Positions 8,461-15,981 of a DNA stretch of 64,000 bases are shown here, piece after piece (position 1 is the first letter of the stretch; every line of letters begins with the position of its first letter). Under the pieces are notes generated by a model. That model was not told the DNA's origin, did no database searches, and saw only the letters and a program-made list of their open reading frames with translations. Source of the stretch: Oscillospiraceae bacterium (GTDB lineage Bacteria; Bacillota; Clostridia; Saccharofermentanales; Saccharofermentanaceae); NCBI GenBank assembly GCA_902787975.1, contig CADAIP010000003.1, positions 62,001 through 126,000 of the forward strand, given 5' to 3'. The translations under genes were made by a program, and so were the position numbers.

Positions 8461-9663
8461 ATGATCCTTGGAATTGAGATCCGTAACTTCGATGTTTTCG
8501 ACAGTGACAAAGCAGGCATCCTGATAGAAGATTTTATAGAAAAAAAGGACGGCGGAAAATCTTATAACAGTCTCCGCGGTCTTAATGCTTTTATTGGCCG
8601 CAACAACACCGGTAAGACATCCTTCATGGGATGCATGGCTTTCCTCAAGGACTGTATCACACAGGGCTGTGCGGTCGCTTCCATAAGCTACGGAAGGCCG
8701 GGCTTTGCCAACATGACTCCGGACATTTCAAGTCCTTCCACGTTCAGAGTCTTCTTCAAACTGGAAGATAAAAAGAACGGCTGCCCCAAGTACATCCAGT
8801 ATGAACTCGGCATAGTTACGAGCAGATACATGAGCCCTGTTATCGATGAGGAAAAGATCATTCTCGTCACCGAGAAAGACGGCGGGAAAACGCCTGTCAC
8901 CATCCTCGACATGAAATGCGGAGAAGGCTTCATTATCAATCTTGATGATTCGCCCGACAAGTCTGATATCGGCGTTGAAGACGAGCACCTTACCGCACTC
9001 AGCCTTTACGGAAAGATCAGCGGATACAGGGATTTCGTAACGCTCTATAAAGAGATATCCTCATGGTTCTTCTGCAGTTTCTCTTCAGAAGAACAGAGCT
9101 CTTATTACTACGATGGCGGTGCTCCCGGCGGACATAAGCACCTCAACAGTTCCGGCTCCAACGTAGGAAATGTTCTTGAATACATCAAGATGAATGACGA
9201 GGAAGAATATGAGCGCATCGTTACGGAGATCAAGGATAAGATCCCTGCAATGAAGCACAAGAAGAATCTTCCGCTGGCGCTTAAGGAAAGCCCCGATAAG
9301 CTTTTCCTTTATCTGCTCCTGCTACGTGACAAGAGCCCTAGATCAACGATCTTCATTGAGACTCCTGACAAGGACCTTTATCACGACATGGTCGATGTTT
9401 TAAGCGACGAGATGCGTGAATATACGATGAAAAATCACTATTGCCAGATAGTATTCTCAACTCACAATCCCTACATCATTGAGACACTGTCTCCCAAGGA
9501 GATCTGGATCTTCGAGCGTTCCTTCGAAAAGGACAGCGGCGACGTCAGTATCCGCTGCGCGGGTGAAGATCCGCTCGTAATGGAGATGTTCCACCAGGGC
9601 GTCGGCATGGGTGCCATCTGGTACGGCGGACACCTTGATACCAGACCTGAAGATGATAACTGA
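8461..9663 (+). CDS. AAA_21/OLD-like ATPase of a two-gene ATPase-TOPRIM pair
   Basis: ABC-type P-loop ATPase related to SMC/OLD/AAA_21 proteins, 400 residues, cytoplasmic. Walker A is GRNNTGKT (residues 46-53). The Walker B region reads IFIETPD (E300, T301), where most relatives have DEPE or EEPE, so the second acid is replaced by Thr. The switch histidine H335 lies in FSTHNPYII. The C-terminal GVGMGAIWYGG resembles the G-x-W-x-G ending I associate with AAA_21 proteins that partner DUF4276. The start ATG has a textbook AAAGGAGGTG. The DUF4276-like gene follows after 9 bases. By analogy with PARIS (AriA/AriB), Septu and OLD systems it may be an anti-phage sensor, but this is inference. Its position upstream of and coupled to hemW is unusual. 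Confidence 0.8.
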   Translation: MILGIEIRNFDVFDSDKAGILIEDFIEKKDGGKSYNSLRGLNAFIGRNNTGKTSFMGCMAFLKDCITQGCAVASISYGRPGFANMTPDISSPSTFRVFFKLEDKKNGCPKYIQYELGIVTSRYMSPVIDEEKIILVTEKDGGKTPVTILDMKCGEGFIINLDDSPDKSDIGVEDEHLTALSLYGKISGYRDFVTLYKEISSWFFCSFSSEEQSSYYYDGGAPGGHKHLNSSGSNVGNVLEYIKMNDEEEYERIVTEIKDKIPAMKHKKNLPLALKESPDKLFLYLLLLRDKSPRSTIFIETPDKDLYHDMVDVLSDEMREYTMKNHYCQIVFSTHNPYIIETLSPKEIWIFERSFEKDSGDVSIRCAGEDPLVMEMFHQGVGMGAIWYGGHLDTRPEDDN

Positions 9664-9672
9664 GGCTTATAA

Positions 9673-10353
9673 ATGCTGATCGAGATACTGTCAGAAGATA
9701 AATCGGGAGCTGTAGTAGTACAGCGTCTTGCAGAAAGAATAGCAGAGAATGAGGGTGTGGATTTTGAACTGCACGTTCATCCGCACAGAGGCTGCGGAAG
9801 CTTTCCTAAGGATATGGATTCCGCACCGCCGAAGTTTGCAAGTTCACTGTTAGATCTTCTTCCCGCAAAGCTCAGAGCGTATAACAAAGTATACGGCGGC
9901 AAGGATGTTATCCTCATTATCGCCATGGATTCCGACGATAACGATCCCCAGGAATTAAGACAGATGCTCTATTCTTGTGCTGCGAAATATGCTCCTGATA
10001 TCAGAAGCATTGTCGGTCTTAGCACCGAAGAGATCGAAGCGTGGGTTTTAGGTGACAGGGATGCGATCCGCACCGCATATCCTGACAGCAGGATGGACGT
10101 TCTTGATTCCTATGAACAGGATTCCGTATGCGGTACGTGGGAAGTGCTCTGCAGAGTCATAAGCGAGAATGCGGAAGAACTGATCGAGATCGGTTATCCC
10201 GCCATTGGTCACTACAAGGCTCTGTGGGCTGAGACCATATCAAGATACATGGTTCCGGAGAAGAATATCTCGCCGAGTTTTAATACGTTCAAGATGGCAT
10301 TCATCACGGCTCTCAAAAACCCTGTTCCAATCTACCGCAGGCGTGAGTTCTGA
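9673..10353 (+). CDS. DUF4276/TOPRIM-like partner protein
   Basis: A 226-residue protein with the layout of DUF4276, a TOPRIM-like fold: an N-terminal acidic strand (IEILSED), the metal-binding D86-x-D88-D89 in IIAMDSDDND, then STEEIEAWVLGD (E120, E122, W124) and a C-terminal SPSFNTFKMAF. It pairs with the AAA_21-like ATPase, an arrangement seen in many genomic islands. The TOPRIM acids suggest metal-dependent nucleic acid cleavage, unproven here. Its TGA overlaps the hemW ATG (TGATG), so it is translationally coupled to a housekeeping gene. The family call rests on motifs alone. Confidence 0.7.
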   Translation: MLIEILSEDKSGAVVVQRLAERIAENEGVDFELHVHPHRGCGSFPKDMDSAPPKFASSLLDLLPAKLRAYNKVYGGKDVILIIAMDSDDNDPQELRQMLYSCAAKYAPDIRSIVGLSTEEIEAWVLGDRDAIRTAYPDSRMDVLDSYEQDSVCGTWEVLCRVISENAEELIEIGYPAIGHYKALWAETISRYMVPEKNISPSFNTFKMAFITALKNPVPIYRRREF

Positions 10354-11555
10354 TGGCAAGACATATCTACGTCCATAATCCTTTCTGCGCGCGCAAATGC
10401 CCCTATTGCGATTTCTATTCGGTAACGGATCACTCATGCATTGAAGAGTTCTACAAAGCCGCGATTAAAGAAACTGAACTTATAGGTTCAGTTATTACTG
10501 ATAAGACAGGTACCAACCCGCTTACAGACGCAGACGGAAAAGATACCGTTTATTTCGGAGGCGGTACGCCGTCTGTTCCTGACAGTCACCTTATTGCAGA
10601 ACTCCTTGGTTCGGTAAAGAAGAATTTCAACATTTCAGATGACGCTGAAATAACGATAGAAGTTAATCCTTCTTCTGTCAGGGAAGATAAGCTTGAAGAG
10701 TATCTTAAAGCAGGTTTTAACCGCATATCTTTAGGCGTTCAGTCCTTGCACGATGACGTGCTTAAAACACTTGGAAGACTGCACGATTCAAAAGGTGCAG
10801 TTGATGCGATAAAGAAGATAACTGCTGCGGGTTTCACGAATGTATCAGCAGATCTTATCACAGGTGTTCCGGGAGAAACTCTTGAAGGAATAAAGCAAGA
10901 CATAAAGACGTTTCATGAGCTTGGTGTAAAGCACATCAGCACATATTCTCTGAGCATAGAAGAAGGCACGCTTTTTTTCGAGAGATACAGTAAAACATTA
11001 GAGGATCTTGTATCACCTGATGACGAGCGGAAGATGTATCACGGCACCCGCGAATTCCTTCAGAGTCTGGGTTATGAGACTTATGAAATCTCTAACAGTG
11101 CACTGCCCGGATTTAAGAGCATACATAATTCTTCTTACTGGAATTCGTGCGAATATTTCGCAATCGGAGCCGGTGCCCACGGATATCTGGGTGACATGAG
11201 ATACGGCCATAAAGACGATGTTATTTCTTACATAAACGAGATGAAAGATCTCACTTCAAAAGACTACAAAGATTTTATTGAAGGCAGAAAGAACGATCTT
11301 GTTTCTTTATATGCTGAAGAGATGCTTTCCAAAGAAGATAAGATGAGAGAAGTACCTTTCTTAAGACTCAGAACAACGGAAGGAATACTGCTTGATGAAT
11401 TCTTTAAGATGTTCGGTGAAGAGTTCGAAAATGTTTTCGCAAGGGAAGTAGAGGACAACATCAAAAAGGGATTATTGGAGCGCAAAGAAAGAACGCTCCG
11501 TTTAACACGGAGCGGTCTTGATCTTGCCAATAAAGTTATTGAAGATTTTCTTTAA
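10353..11555 (+). CDS. hemW: Radical SAM heme chaperone HemW
   Basis: HemN-like radical SAM protein that carries heme to target proteins; it is not the coproporphyrinogen dehydrogenase itself. The cluster ligands are C12, C16 and C19 in NPFCARKCPYCDFYS, without the fourth cysteine that marks HemN. The GGGTPS motif, the radical SAM barrel (to about residue 240) and a HemN_C winged domain (about 290-400) follow. The 400-residue length is standard. The ATG overlaps the preceding TGA. The stop shares bases with the stop of the convergent acyl-CoA synthetase gene. In many Firmicutes hemW precedes hrcA-grpE-dnaK or follows lepA; here it stands apart. Confidence 0.92.
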   Translation: MARHIYVHNPFCARKCPYCDFYSVTDHSCIEEFYKAAIKETELIGSVITDKTGTNPLTDADGKDTVYFGGGTPSVPDSHLIAELLGSVKKNFNISDDAEITIEVNPSSVREDKLEEYLKAGFNRISLGVQSLHDDVLKTLGRLHDSKGAVDAIKKITAAGFTNVSADLITGVPGETLEGIKQDIKTFHELGVKHISTYSLSIEEGTLFFERYSKTLEDLVSPDDERKMYHGTREFLQSLGYETYEISNSALPGFKSIHNSSYWNSCEYFAIGAGAHGYLGDMRYGHKDDVISYINEMKDLTSKDYKDFIEGRKNDLVSLYAEEMLSKEDKMREVPFLRLRTTEGILLDEFFKMFGEEFENVFAREVEDNIKKGLLERKERTLRLTRSGLDLANKVIEDFL

Positions 11556-13261
11556 AGCTGAGCCTTTGCTGCTGCTTCCTGCTCTGCTCTGTACTTAGCC
11601 TCGTCGGCCTTTCTGATCGCAGTACGCATGATCTTGCCGCTGGTGGTCTTGGGAAGCTCATCAACGAACTCGATAACTCTCGGATACTTATAAGGAGCCG
11701 TAGCATTCTTAACGTGGTTCTGAAGTTCCTTTATGAGTTCGGGAGAAGCCTTCTCCTTATATGCTTTAGTAAGGACGATAGTTGCCTTAACTACCTGACC
11801 TCTCATGGGGTCGGGAACAGCTGTAACTGCGCACTCGAGAACTGCATCGTGTGTCATGAGAGCACTCTCAACTTCGAAAGGTCCGATACGGTAACCGGAA
11901 CACTTGATAACGTCGTCATTTCTTCCTACGAACCAGATATATCCTTCAGGATCTCTCCACGCCGTATCACCTGTGCTGTAATCTGCACCGGGCCACTGGT
12001 CAGCCATTGCTTCAGGATTTTTGTAGTATTCGCGGAAGAGTCCTGTGGGTTTTGAAGAAGCGTTCTTGATAACGATATTTCCTACGATACCGTCTTCTAC
12101 CGGAACACCGTTGTCGTCAACTAACTGAATGTCATAGATAGGTGTGGGCTTGCCGGTAGATCCGGGCTTAACATCGAGCCAGGGGAAGTTAGCGAAAAGA
12201 ACGCTTCCTTCTGTCTGACCGAATCCTTCACGGATCTCAAGGCCTGTATACTTCTGCCACTTGTAGAATACTTCAGGATTCAAAGGCTCGCCTGCCATTG
12301 AGCAGTGCTTGATGGAAGAGAAGTCATACTTTGTGAGGTCTTCCTGAATAAGATATCTGTAGATAGTGGAAGGTCCGCAGAATGAGTTGAGCTTAAGCTT
12401 CTCCATGATCTCGAGCATTCTTGCTGCCTTAAATTTCTGTGTATCGTAAGTAACGTTAACCGCACCGCAGATCCACTGTCCGTAGATCTTGCCCCATGCA
12501 AACTTTGCCCAGCCGGAATCAGCCTGGGTGAGATGTCTGCATCCGTCGTAAACCTGCTGCCAGTATTTAGCTGTAACGATATGGCCCAAAGGCAATGTGT
12601 AATCGTGCAGGATCATCTTAGGCTCACCGGTAGTACCTGATGAGAAGTAGATGAGCATCGGGTCATATGCGTGTGTAGCTTCGTCACCTGTGGGGCGCTC
12701 GAAAACAGGAGATGCATTATCGATATCATCAGTAAGTGATCTCCAGCCTTCAGGTGCCTCTCCGATAACGCTGCAGTACTGAACTGTCTTGCAGTCGGGA
12801 CGTGCCTTATTTACATGCTCAATGATCTGCGGATCATCAGCGCAAACGATCATCTTAACGTCTGCAGCATTGCAGCGGTAAACGATGTCATGATAAAGAA
12901 GCTGGAATGTAGCAGGGATAACGAGCGCACCGAGCTTATGAAGACCAACCATGGTGAACCATACTTCAGGACGCTGGCGGAGCATCATGAGGACTCTGTC
13001 GCCCTTCTTAATGCCAAGGTTCTTGAACATGTTGGCAACGCGGTTGCTCTTCTCGCTTATATCCTTAAAAGTGAAGTGTCTTTCGTTGCCGTCATCATCG
13101 CACCAGATAAGAGCTTCCTGATCAGGAGCTTCTTTTGCATATACATCTACAACATCAAAACCGAAGTTAAAATCTTCCGGAACAATGATCTTGAAATTCT
13201 CTTTAAAATCCTCGTAACTGTCGAAATCAATTCTGTTAACAAATCTGCTTAATAAATCCAT
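11552..13261 (-). CDS. AMP-forming acyl-CoA synthetase (acetyl/medium-chain type)
   Basis: ANL-superfamily enzyme that activates a carboxylic acid as acyl-AMP and transfers it to CoA. The P-loop is YFSSGTTGEPK, motif A5 is EGFGQTE, the hinge region is STGDTAWRDPEGY and the catalytic lysine lies in LPKTTSGKIMRT. The 569 residues match medium-chain/short-chain acyl-CoA synthetases (MACS group) better than Acs. The ATG is preceded by AAGGAAG. It is the second gene behind an XRE-cupin regulator 60 bases upstream on the same strand, a pairing I have seen often in Clostridia and Bacteroidales. The substrate is not predictable from sequence. Confidence 0.9.
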   Translation of the reverse strand: MDLLSRFVNRIDFDSYEDFKENFKIIVPEDFNFGFDVVDVYAKEAPDQEALIWCDDDGNERHFTFKDISEKSNRVANMFKNLGIKKGDRVLMMLRQRPEVWFTMVGLHKLGALVIPATFQLLYHDIVYRCNAADVKMIVCADDPQIIEHVNKARPDCKTVQYCSVIGEAPEGWRSLTDDIDNASPVFERPTGDEATHAYDPMLIYFSSGTTGEPKMILHDYTLPLGHIVTAKYWQQVYDGCRHLTQADSGWAKFAWGKIYGQWICGAVNVTYDTQKFKAARMLEIMEKLKLNSFCGPSTIYRYLIQEDLTKYDFSSIKHCSMAGEPLNPEVFYKWQKYTGLEIREGFGQTEGSVLFANFPWLDVKPGSTGKPTPIYDIQLVDDNGVPVEDGIVGNIVIKNASSKPTGLFREYYKNPEAMADQWPGADYSTGDTAWRDPEGYIWFVGRNDDVIKCSGYRIGPFEVESALMTHDAVLECAVTAVPDPMRGQVVKATIVLTKAYKEKASPELIKELQNHVKNATAPYKYPRVIEFVDELPKTTSGKIMRTAIRKADEAKYRAEQEAAAKAQL

Positions 13262-13321
13262 GGGTATATACTTCCTTTTTCTACTTCAAATTTTTCCGTG
13301 AGTTGGGGTAGAACTGCTAAA

Positions 13322-13867
13322 TCACTCGTTGATGATCGTGAGGAACTTAGCAGTCTCCGTCACGGCTCTCTGTCCGTGAGGCTTCTCAGGATTGAAGTAA
13401 ATGGAATCTCCTGCCTCAAGAGTGAATTCCCTGTCGCCCACGACAACCTTGATGGCGCCTTCGATGACATAGTTGAACTCCTGTCCGCCGTGGCGAACGA
13501 GCTCAGCTGTCTCTGATTTAGACAGAGTAACGATCATAGGATCCATCTGTCTGTGCTTATAGTTGAAAGCGAGGGCGCTGAATGAATAGCCGGGATAACG
13601 CTCGACTTTAACGCCGTTGCCGCCTCTTACCACTGTATAATCGTCCATTCTCGGAACGTCGCCTGTCATCAGCACCGTAGGATCCACCTTGAAAACGCTT
13701 GCAACCTTATAAAGGATGCTGATCGGAATCTCCTTTTCGCCGTTTTCATATGCTAAATACTCTTCCTGGCTCACTCCGCAGCTTGAAGCGACTTCTTCTG
13801 CAGTCAAGTCAAGGATGTCTCTAAGCTCTCTGATCCTGTCAGATATCTGCTTAATGTATTCGTTCAT
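13322..13867 (-). CDS. XRE-family regulator with C-terminal cupin domain
   Basis: Transcriptional regulator of 181 residues: an N-terminal Cro/CI helix-turn-helix (about residues 8-62, DLTAEEVASSCGVSQEEYLAYE) and a C-terminal cupin_2 domain (about 105-180, ending with GDSIYFNPEKPHG). This PuuR/XRE-cupin architecture binds small ligands or metals. The frame opens 27 bases earlier, but the ATG at 13867 (MNEYIKQ) has AGGAGG at ideal spacing, so I choose it. It heads an operon with the acyl-CoA synthetase and likely controls it in response to an acid or acyl-CoA. Confidence 0.9.
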   Translation of the reverse strand: MNEYIKQISDRIRELRDILDLTAEEVASSCGVSQEEYLAYENGEKEIPISILYKVASVFKVDPTVLMTGDVPRMDDYTVVRGGNGVKVERYPGYSFSALAFNYKHRQMDPMIVTLSKSETAELVRHGGQEFNYVIEGAIKVVVGDREFTLEAGDSIYFNPEKPHGQRAVTETAKFLTIINE

Positions 13868-13918
13868 ATTGGCCTCCTGATATTTACAGTGCATTATTAA
13901 TTCTTTTAGCGAATGTAC

Positions 13919-13924
13919 ATTATA
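13919..13924 (-). promoter_or_regulatory. Extended -10 promoter of the XRE-cupin/acyl-CoA synthetase operon
   Basis: On the minus strand the sequence reads TGTTATAAT, a perfect -10 with the TGn extension, about 50 bases before the regulator start codon. No good -35 box at 17 bases, as expected for an extended -10 promoter. Confidence 0.5.
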
Positions 13925-14020
13925 ACAGATAAATAAAAATGTTGCTCGAAAGAATACCCTGAAACCAAATACAGCAAGGTTAGTGTTGACTAACTCGAAT
14001 CAGCGTTGATAGAATCGTTC

Positions 14021-14113
14021 ACATTGAGGGAGTAGCAGACGCGGAAATAGCGTCGTTTAAGTCAACATACTGGTGATAAAACCTGGCTTATTCTTCTGTG
14101 TGAGACTCAAGGC
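14021..14113 (+). ncRNA. yybP-ykoY manganese riboswitch aptamer
   Basis: Upstream of the manganese exporter gene mntP. It carries the family's conserved elements: GGGAGTAGC (14028-14036), a GACGC/GCGTC hairpin (14037-14053) and GTCAACATACTGG (14061-14073). The closing P1 helix is TTGAG (14024-14028) with CTCAA (14106-14110). The family senses Mn2+ and commonly precedes mntP/yebN, alx and P-type ATPase genes. The 3' P1 strand is also the 5' arm of the following terminator, so ligand-stabilised P1 should prevent termination and turn mntP on. Confidence 0.88.
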
Positions 14114-14141
14114 AAATATAGTGGCCTTGGGTTATTTTTTT
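14106..14141 (+). terminator. Riboswitch-controlled intrinsic terminator before mntP
   Basis: The stem CTCAAGGC (14106-14113) pairs with GCCTTGGG (14124-14131), one T-G wobble, followed by a run of T (TTATTTTTTT). It is mutually exclusive with P1 of the manganese aptamer because both need CTCAA. This makes a transcriptional ON switch in Mn2+ excess. Confidence 0.85.
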
Positions 14142-14164
14142 GCCCGGGCAGAGAGGATAATATT

Positions 14165-14767
14165 GTGTTTCAACTGATCTTTAATGCAGTCCTTTTAGGT
14201 GCAGGTCTTGCTATGGATGCGTTCTCGGTATCTATTGCCAACGGTATCCTGGAACCCGCCATGAAAAAAAGACGGATGTTCATGATATCCGGCGTTTATG
14301 CTTTCTTTCAGTTCATTATGCCGATGCTCGGCTGGGTCCTTGTTACCACATTGGAAGAAATGTTTACCAAATTCAGCATCCTGATCCCGTGGATAGCATT
14401 GTTCCTGCTTCTGTTTATCGGCGGTAAGATGATCGTTGAGGCTATCATCGAGAAGCGGAAAGGCAATCAGCAGGAAAAAGAAAAACCCAAAGCAACCAGG
14501 CTTACATTTAAAGCTCTGATCGTTCAGGGCATTGCCACTTCGATAGATGCGCTTTCAGTAGGTTTTACGATCTCCGACTATTCGGTTTTACGAGCATTTG
14601 CCTCATCTTTAATAATCGGAACCGTTACGCTTATGATATGCTTAATCGGGTTGATCTTCGGCAAGAAGATCGGCAGTAAAGTATCAGGCATTGCTTCTGT
14701 TATCGGCGGCGCGATCCTGATCTTTATAGGAATAGAGATATTTGTTAAAGGCATTTTCGGCCTTTAA
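14165..14767 (+). CDS. mntP: Manganese efflux pump MntP
   Basis: Integral-membrane Mn2+ exporter of the MntP/YebN family. Six predicted membrane helices and the two family signatures LAMDAFSVSIANG (near residue 18, with D18) and GIATSIDALSVGF are present. A charged cytoplasmic loop of about 30 residues lies in the middle. The 200 residues compare with about 188 in E. coli. The start is GTG at 14165 after GAGAGG. The leader contains a yybP-ykoY riboswitch, consistent with induction by excess manganese. A DJ-1-type gene follows after 15 bases. Confidence 0.95.
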   Translation: MFQLIFNAVLLGAGLAMDAFSVSIANGILEPAMKKRRMFMISGVYAFFQFIMPMLGWVLVTTLEEMFTKFSILIPWIALFLLLFIGGKMIVEAIIEKRKGNQQEKEKPKATRLTFKALIVQGIATSIDALSVGFTISDYSVLRAFASSLIIGTVTLMICLIGLIFGKKIGSKVSGIASVIGGAILIFIGIEIFVKGIFGL

Positions 14768-14782
14768 AAGAAAGGAATTAAC

Positions 14783-15346
14783 ATGGCAAAAGTTGCAGTA
14801 TTTATAGCAGACGGCAGTGAAGAGGTCGAGGCAATCACACCCGTAGACCTTTTGAGAAGAGCTAAGGTTGATGTCGATGTCGTATCGATCATGCCTTCAC
14901 TCGAGATCACCGCTTCAAGAGACATAAAGATAAAGGCTGATAAGCTCTTGGACGAGATTACTTTTGATGAGTACGATCTTCTTGTCCTCCCGGGCGGCGT
15001 AAGAGGAACAAATAACCTTAACGCATGTGAAGAACTCAAGAAGAATCTCGTTAAGTTCAACGACCAGGGCAAGGGTATTGCGGCAATTTGCGCAGCTCCG
15101 ACAGTTTTTGCTAATCTCGGACTTCTCAAAGGCAAAACATCCACATGCAATCCCGGTTTCTGGGAAGAACTCCGCAAGGGTGATGCAAATGTCATTGAAG
15201 ACAGCAAAGTTGTAGTAAATGGCAATATCATTACCAGCCAGGCAATGGGAACATCAGTTGATTTCGGCCTTGCTCTCGTAGGTTATCTCTGCGGTGAGGA
15301 TGCCAAGGAAGAATTGCGTAAAAACATAAGGTTTGGCGCACTTTAA
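14783..15346 (+). CDS. DJ-1/PfpI (YajL-type) family protein
   Basis: Class I glutamine-amidotransferase-like fold of the DJ-1 family, 187 residues. The nucleophile-elbow cysteine is C103 in AAICAAPTVF and the conserved glutamate is E16 in GSEEVEA, as in human DJ-1 and E. coli YajL. Members are linked to oxidative or carbonyl stress as chaperones or deglycases, with the activity debated. It begins 15 bases after mntP with AAGGAAT upstream and no intervening promoter or terminator, so it is probably under the manganese riboswitch. The TAA stop opens a TAACATTGTTACA dyad like the one at the end of nrdR. Confidence 0.9.
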   Translation: MAKVAVFIADGSEEVEAITPVDLLRRAKVDVDVVSIMPSLEITASRDIKIKADKLLDEITFDEYDLLVLPGGVRGTNNLNACEELKKNLVKFNDQGKGIAAICAAPTVFANLGLLKGKTSTCNPGFWEELRKGDANVIEDSKVVVNGNIITSQAMGTSVDFGLALVGYLCGEDAKEELRKNIRFGAL

Positions 15347-15368
15347 CATTGTTACACAGCGCCTTTAG

Positions 15369-15397
15369 TTGAATATTCAGAGCTAATCTATTACAAT
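15369..15397 (+). promoter_or_regulatory. Promoter of tRNA-Ser
   Basis: TTGAAT (15369-15374), a 17-base spacer and TACAAT (15392-15397), with the tRNA 5' end 12 bases after the -10. A near-consensus sigma-A promoter at the expected distance. Confidence 0.65.
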
Positions 15398-15408
15398 AAG
15401 GCGCATTT

Positions 15409-15499
15409 GGAGACGTATCGAAGTGGTCATAACGGGGCGCACTCGAAATGCGTTTGCCGGGCAACTGGCACGAGAGTTCGAATCTCTCCGTCTCCGCCA
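15409..15499 (+). tRNA. tRNA-Ser(CGA)
   Basis: 91-base class II tRNA with encoded CCA. The acceptor stem is GGAGACG/CGTCTCC, the anticodon loop is CTCGAAA with anticodon CGA, there is a long variable arm (GCCGGGCAACTGGC region) and a T-arm GAGAG-TTCGAAT-CTCTC. It reads UCG serine codons. It has its own promoter and a hairpin terminator 10 bases downstream. The region beyond looks acquired, making this a plausible integration site. Confidence 0.95.
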
Positions 15500-15508
15500 G
15501 ATTTCATT

Positions 15509-15541
15509 AACCCGTAGACGATTAGGTTTACGGGTTTTTAC
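15509..15541 (+). terminator. Terminator of tRNA-Ser
   Basis: Perfect 8-bp stem AACCCGTA (15509-15516) and TACGGGTT (15529-15536) followed by TTTTA. The stop codon of the convergent XRE gene (15528-15530) lies at the edge of the loop, so the hairpin may serve both strands. Confidence 0.75.
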
Positions 15542-15872
15542 TTTTTGTGATGTTATTTAATATCTCCTCAAGTTGATCATCGCTAAGACCTTTGCATTGT
15601 TCAATCAAAGAGAAAAGTAATTGGTTGTCATTTTTGTCAATTACAAAATAATCAGGAAGAGATTGATCGCTGTCACCAAATAAATAGGCAGTAGAAACAT
15701 TAAATGCTTTTGCAATCTCTTTTGCGACTTGTATAGAAGGAGTACGAACACCTGCCTCATATCTCTGATATGCAGGCTGAGTAATACCAATGAGTTCCGC
15801 TGCTTCTGATTGTGTTAGTCCTAGATTATTGCGGCAGGATAAAAGCCTTTCAGGTAAGATTGTCTGCTTCAT
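15528..15872 (-). CDS. XRE-family repressor of the tRNA-Ser island
   Basis: 114-residue Cro/CI-type regulator. The helix-turn-helix covers residues about 8-62 (LGLTQSEAAELIGITQPAYQRYE), with a short C-terminal tail rich in acidic residues that may dimerise. It is divergently transcribed from the hypothetical gene at 15982, and the shared 110-base intergenic region holds two copies of ATACCAATGGTAT plus a half copy, which are likely its operators. Small repressors of this kind usually control their own gene and a mobile-element cargo gene. Base composition is AT-richer than flanking housekeeping genes. Confidence 0.88.
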   Translation of the reverse strand: MKQTILPERLLSCRNNLGLTQSEAAELIGITQPAYQRYEAGVRTPSIQVAKEIAKAFNVSTAYLFGDSDQSLPDYFVIDKNDNQLLFSLIEQCKGLSDDQLEEILNNITKSKNP

Positions 15873-15906
15873 AAAAATACTCCAATTGTGTGGGTTAATT
15901 TGGATT

Positions 15907-15960
15907 ATACCATTGAAAATACCAATGGTATATAGTATGCTAAATATACCAATGGTATAT
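15907..15960. promoter_or_regulatory. Palindromic operator cluster between divergent island genes
   Basis: Two palindromes, ATACCAATGGTAT at 15919-15931 and the extended ATATACCAATGGTATAT at 15944-15960, have centres 27 bases apart. A third degenerate site (ATACCATTG at 15907-15915) is centred 12 bases from the first. They lie where both divergent promoters must be, so repression of both genes by the XRE protein is the simplest reading. Confidence 0.7.
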
Positions 15961-15981
15961 CAAAAGAAAGGAAGTGTTTTT

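Noticed and set aside
15790..15981. Longer N-terminus for the 15982 hypothetical protein
   Set aside because: It would overlap the divergent repressor gene and the operator array; ATG 15982 has the ribosome site.
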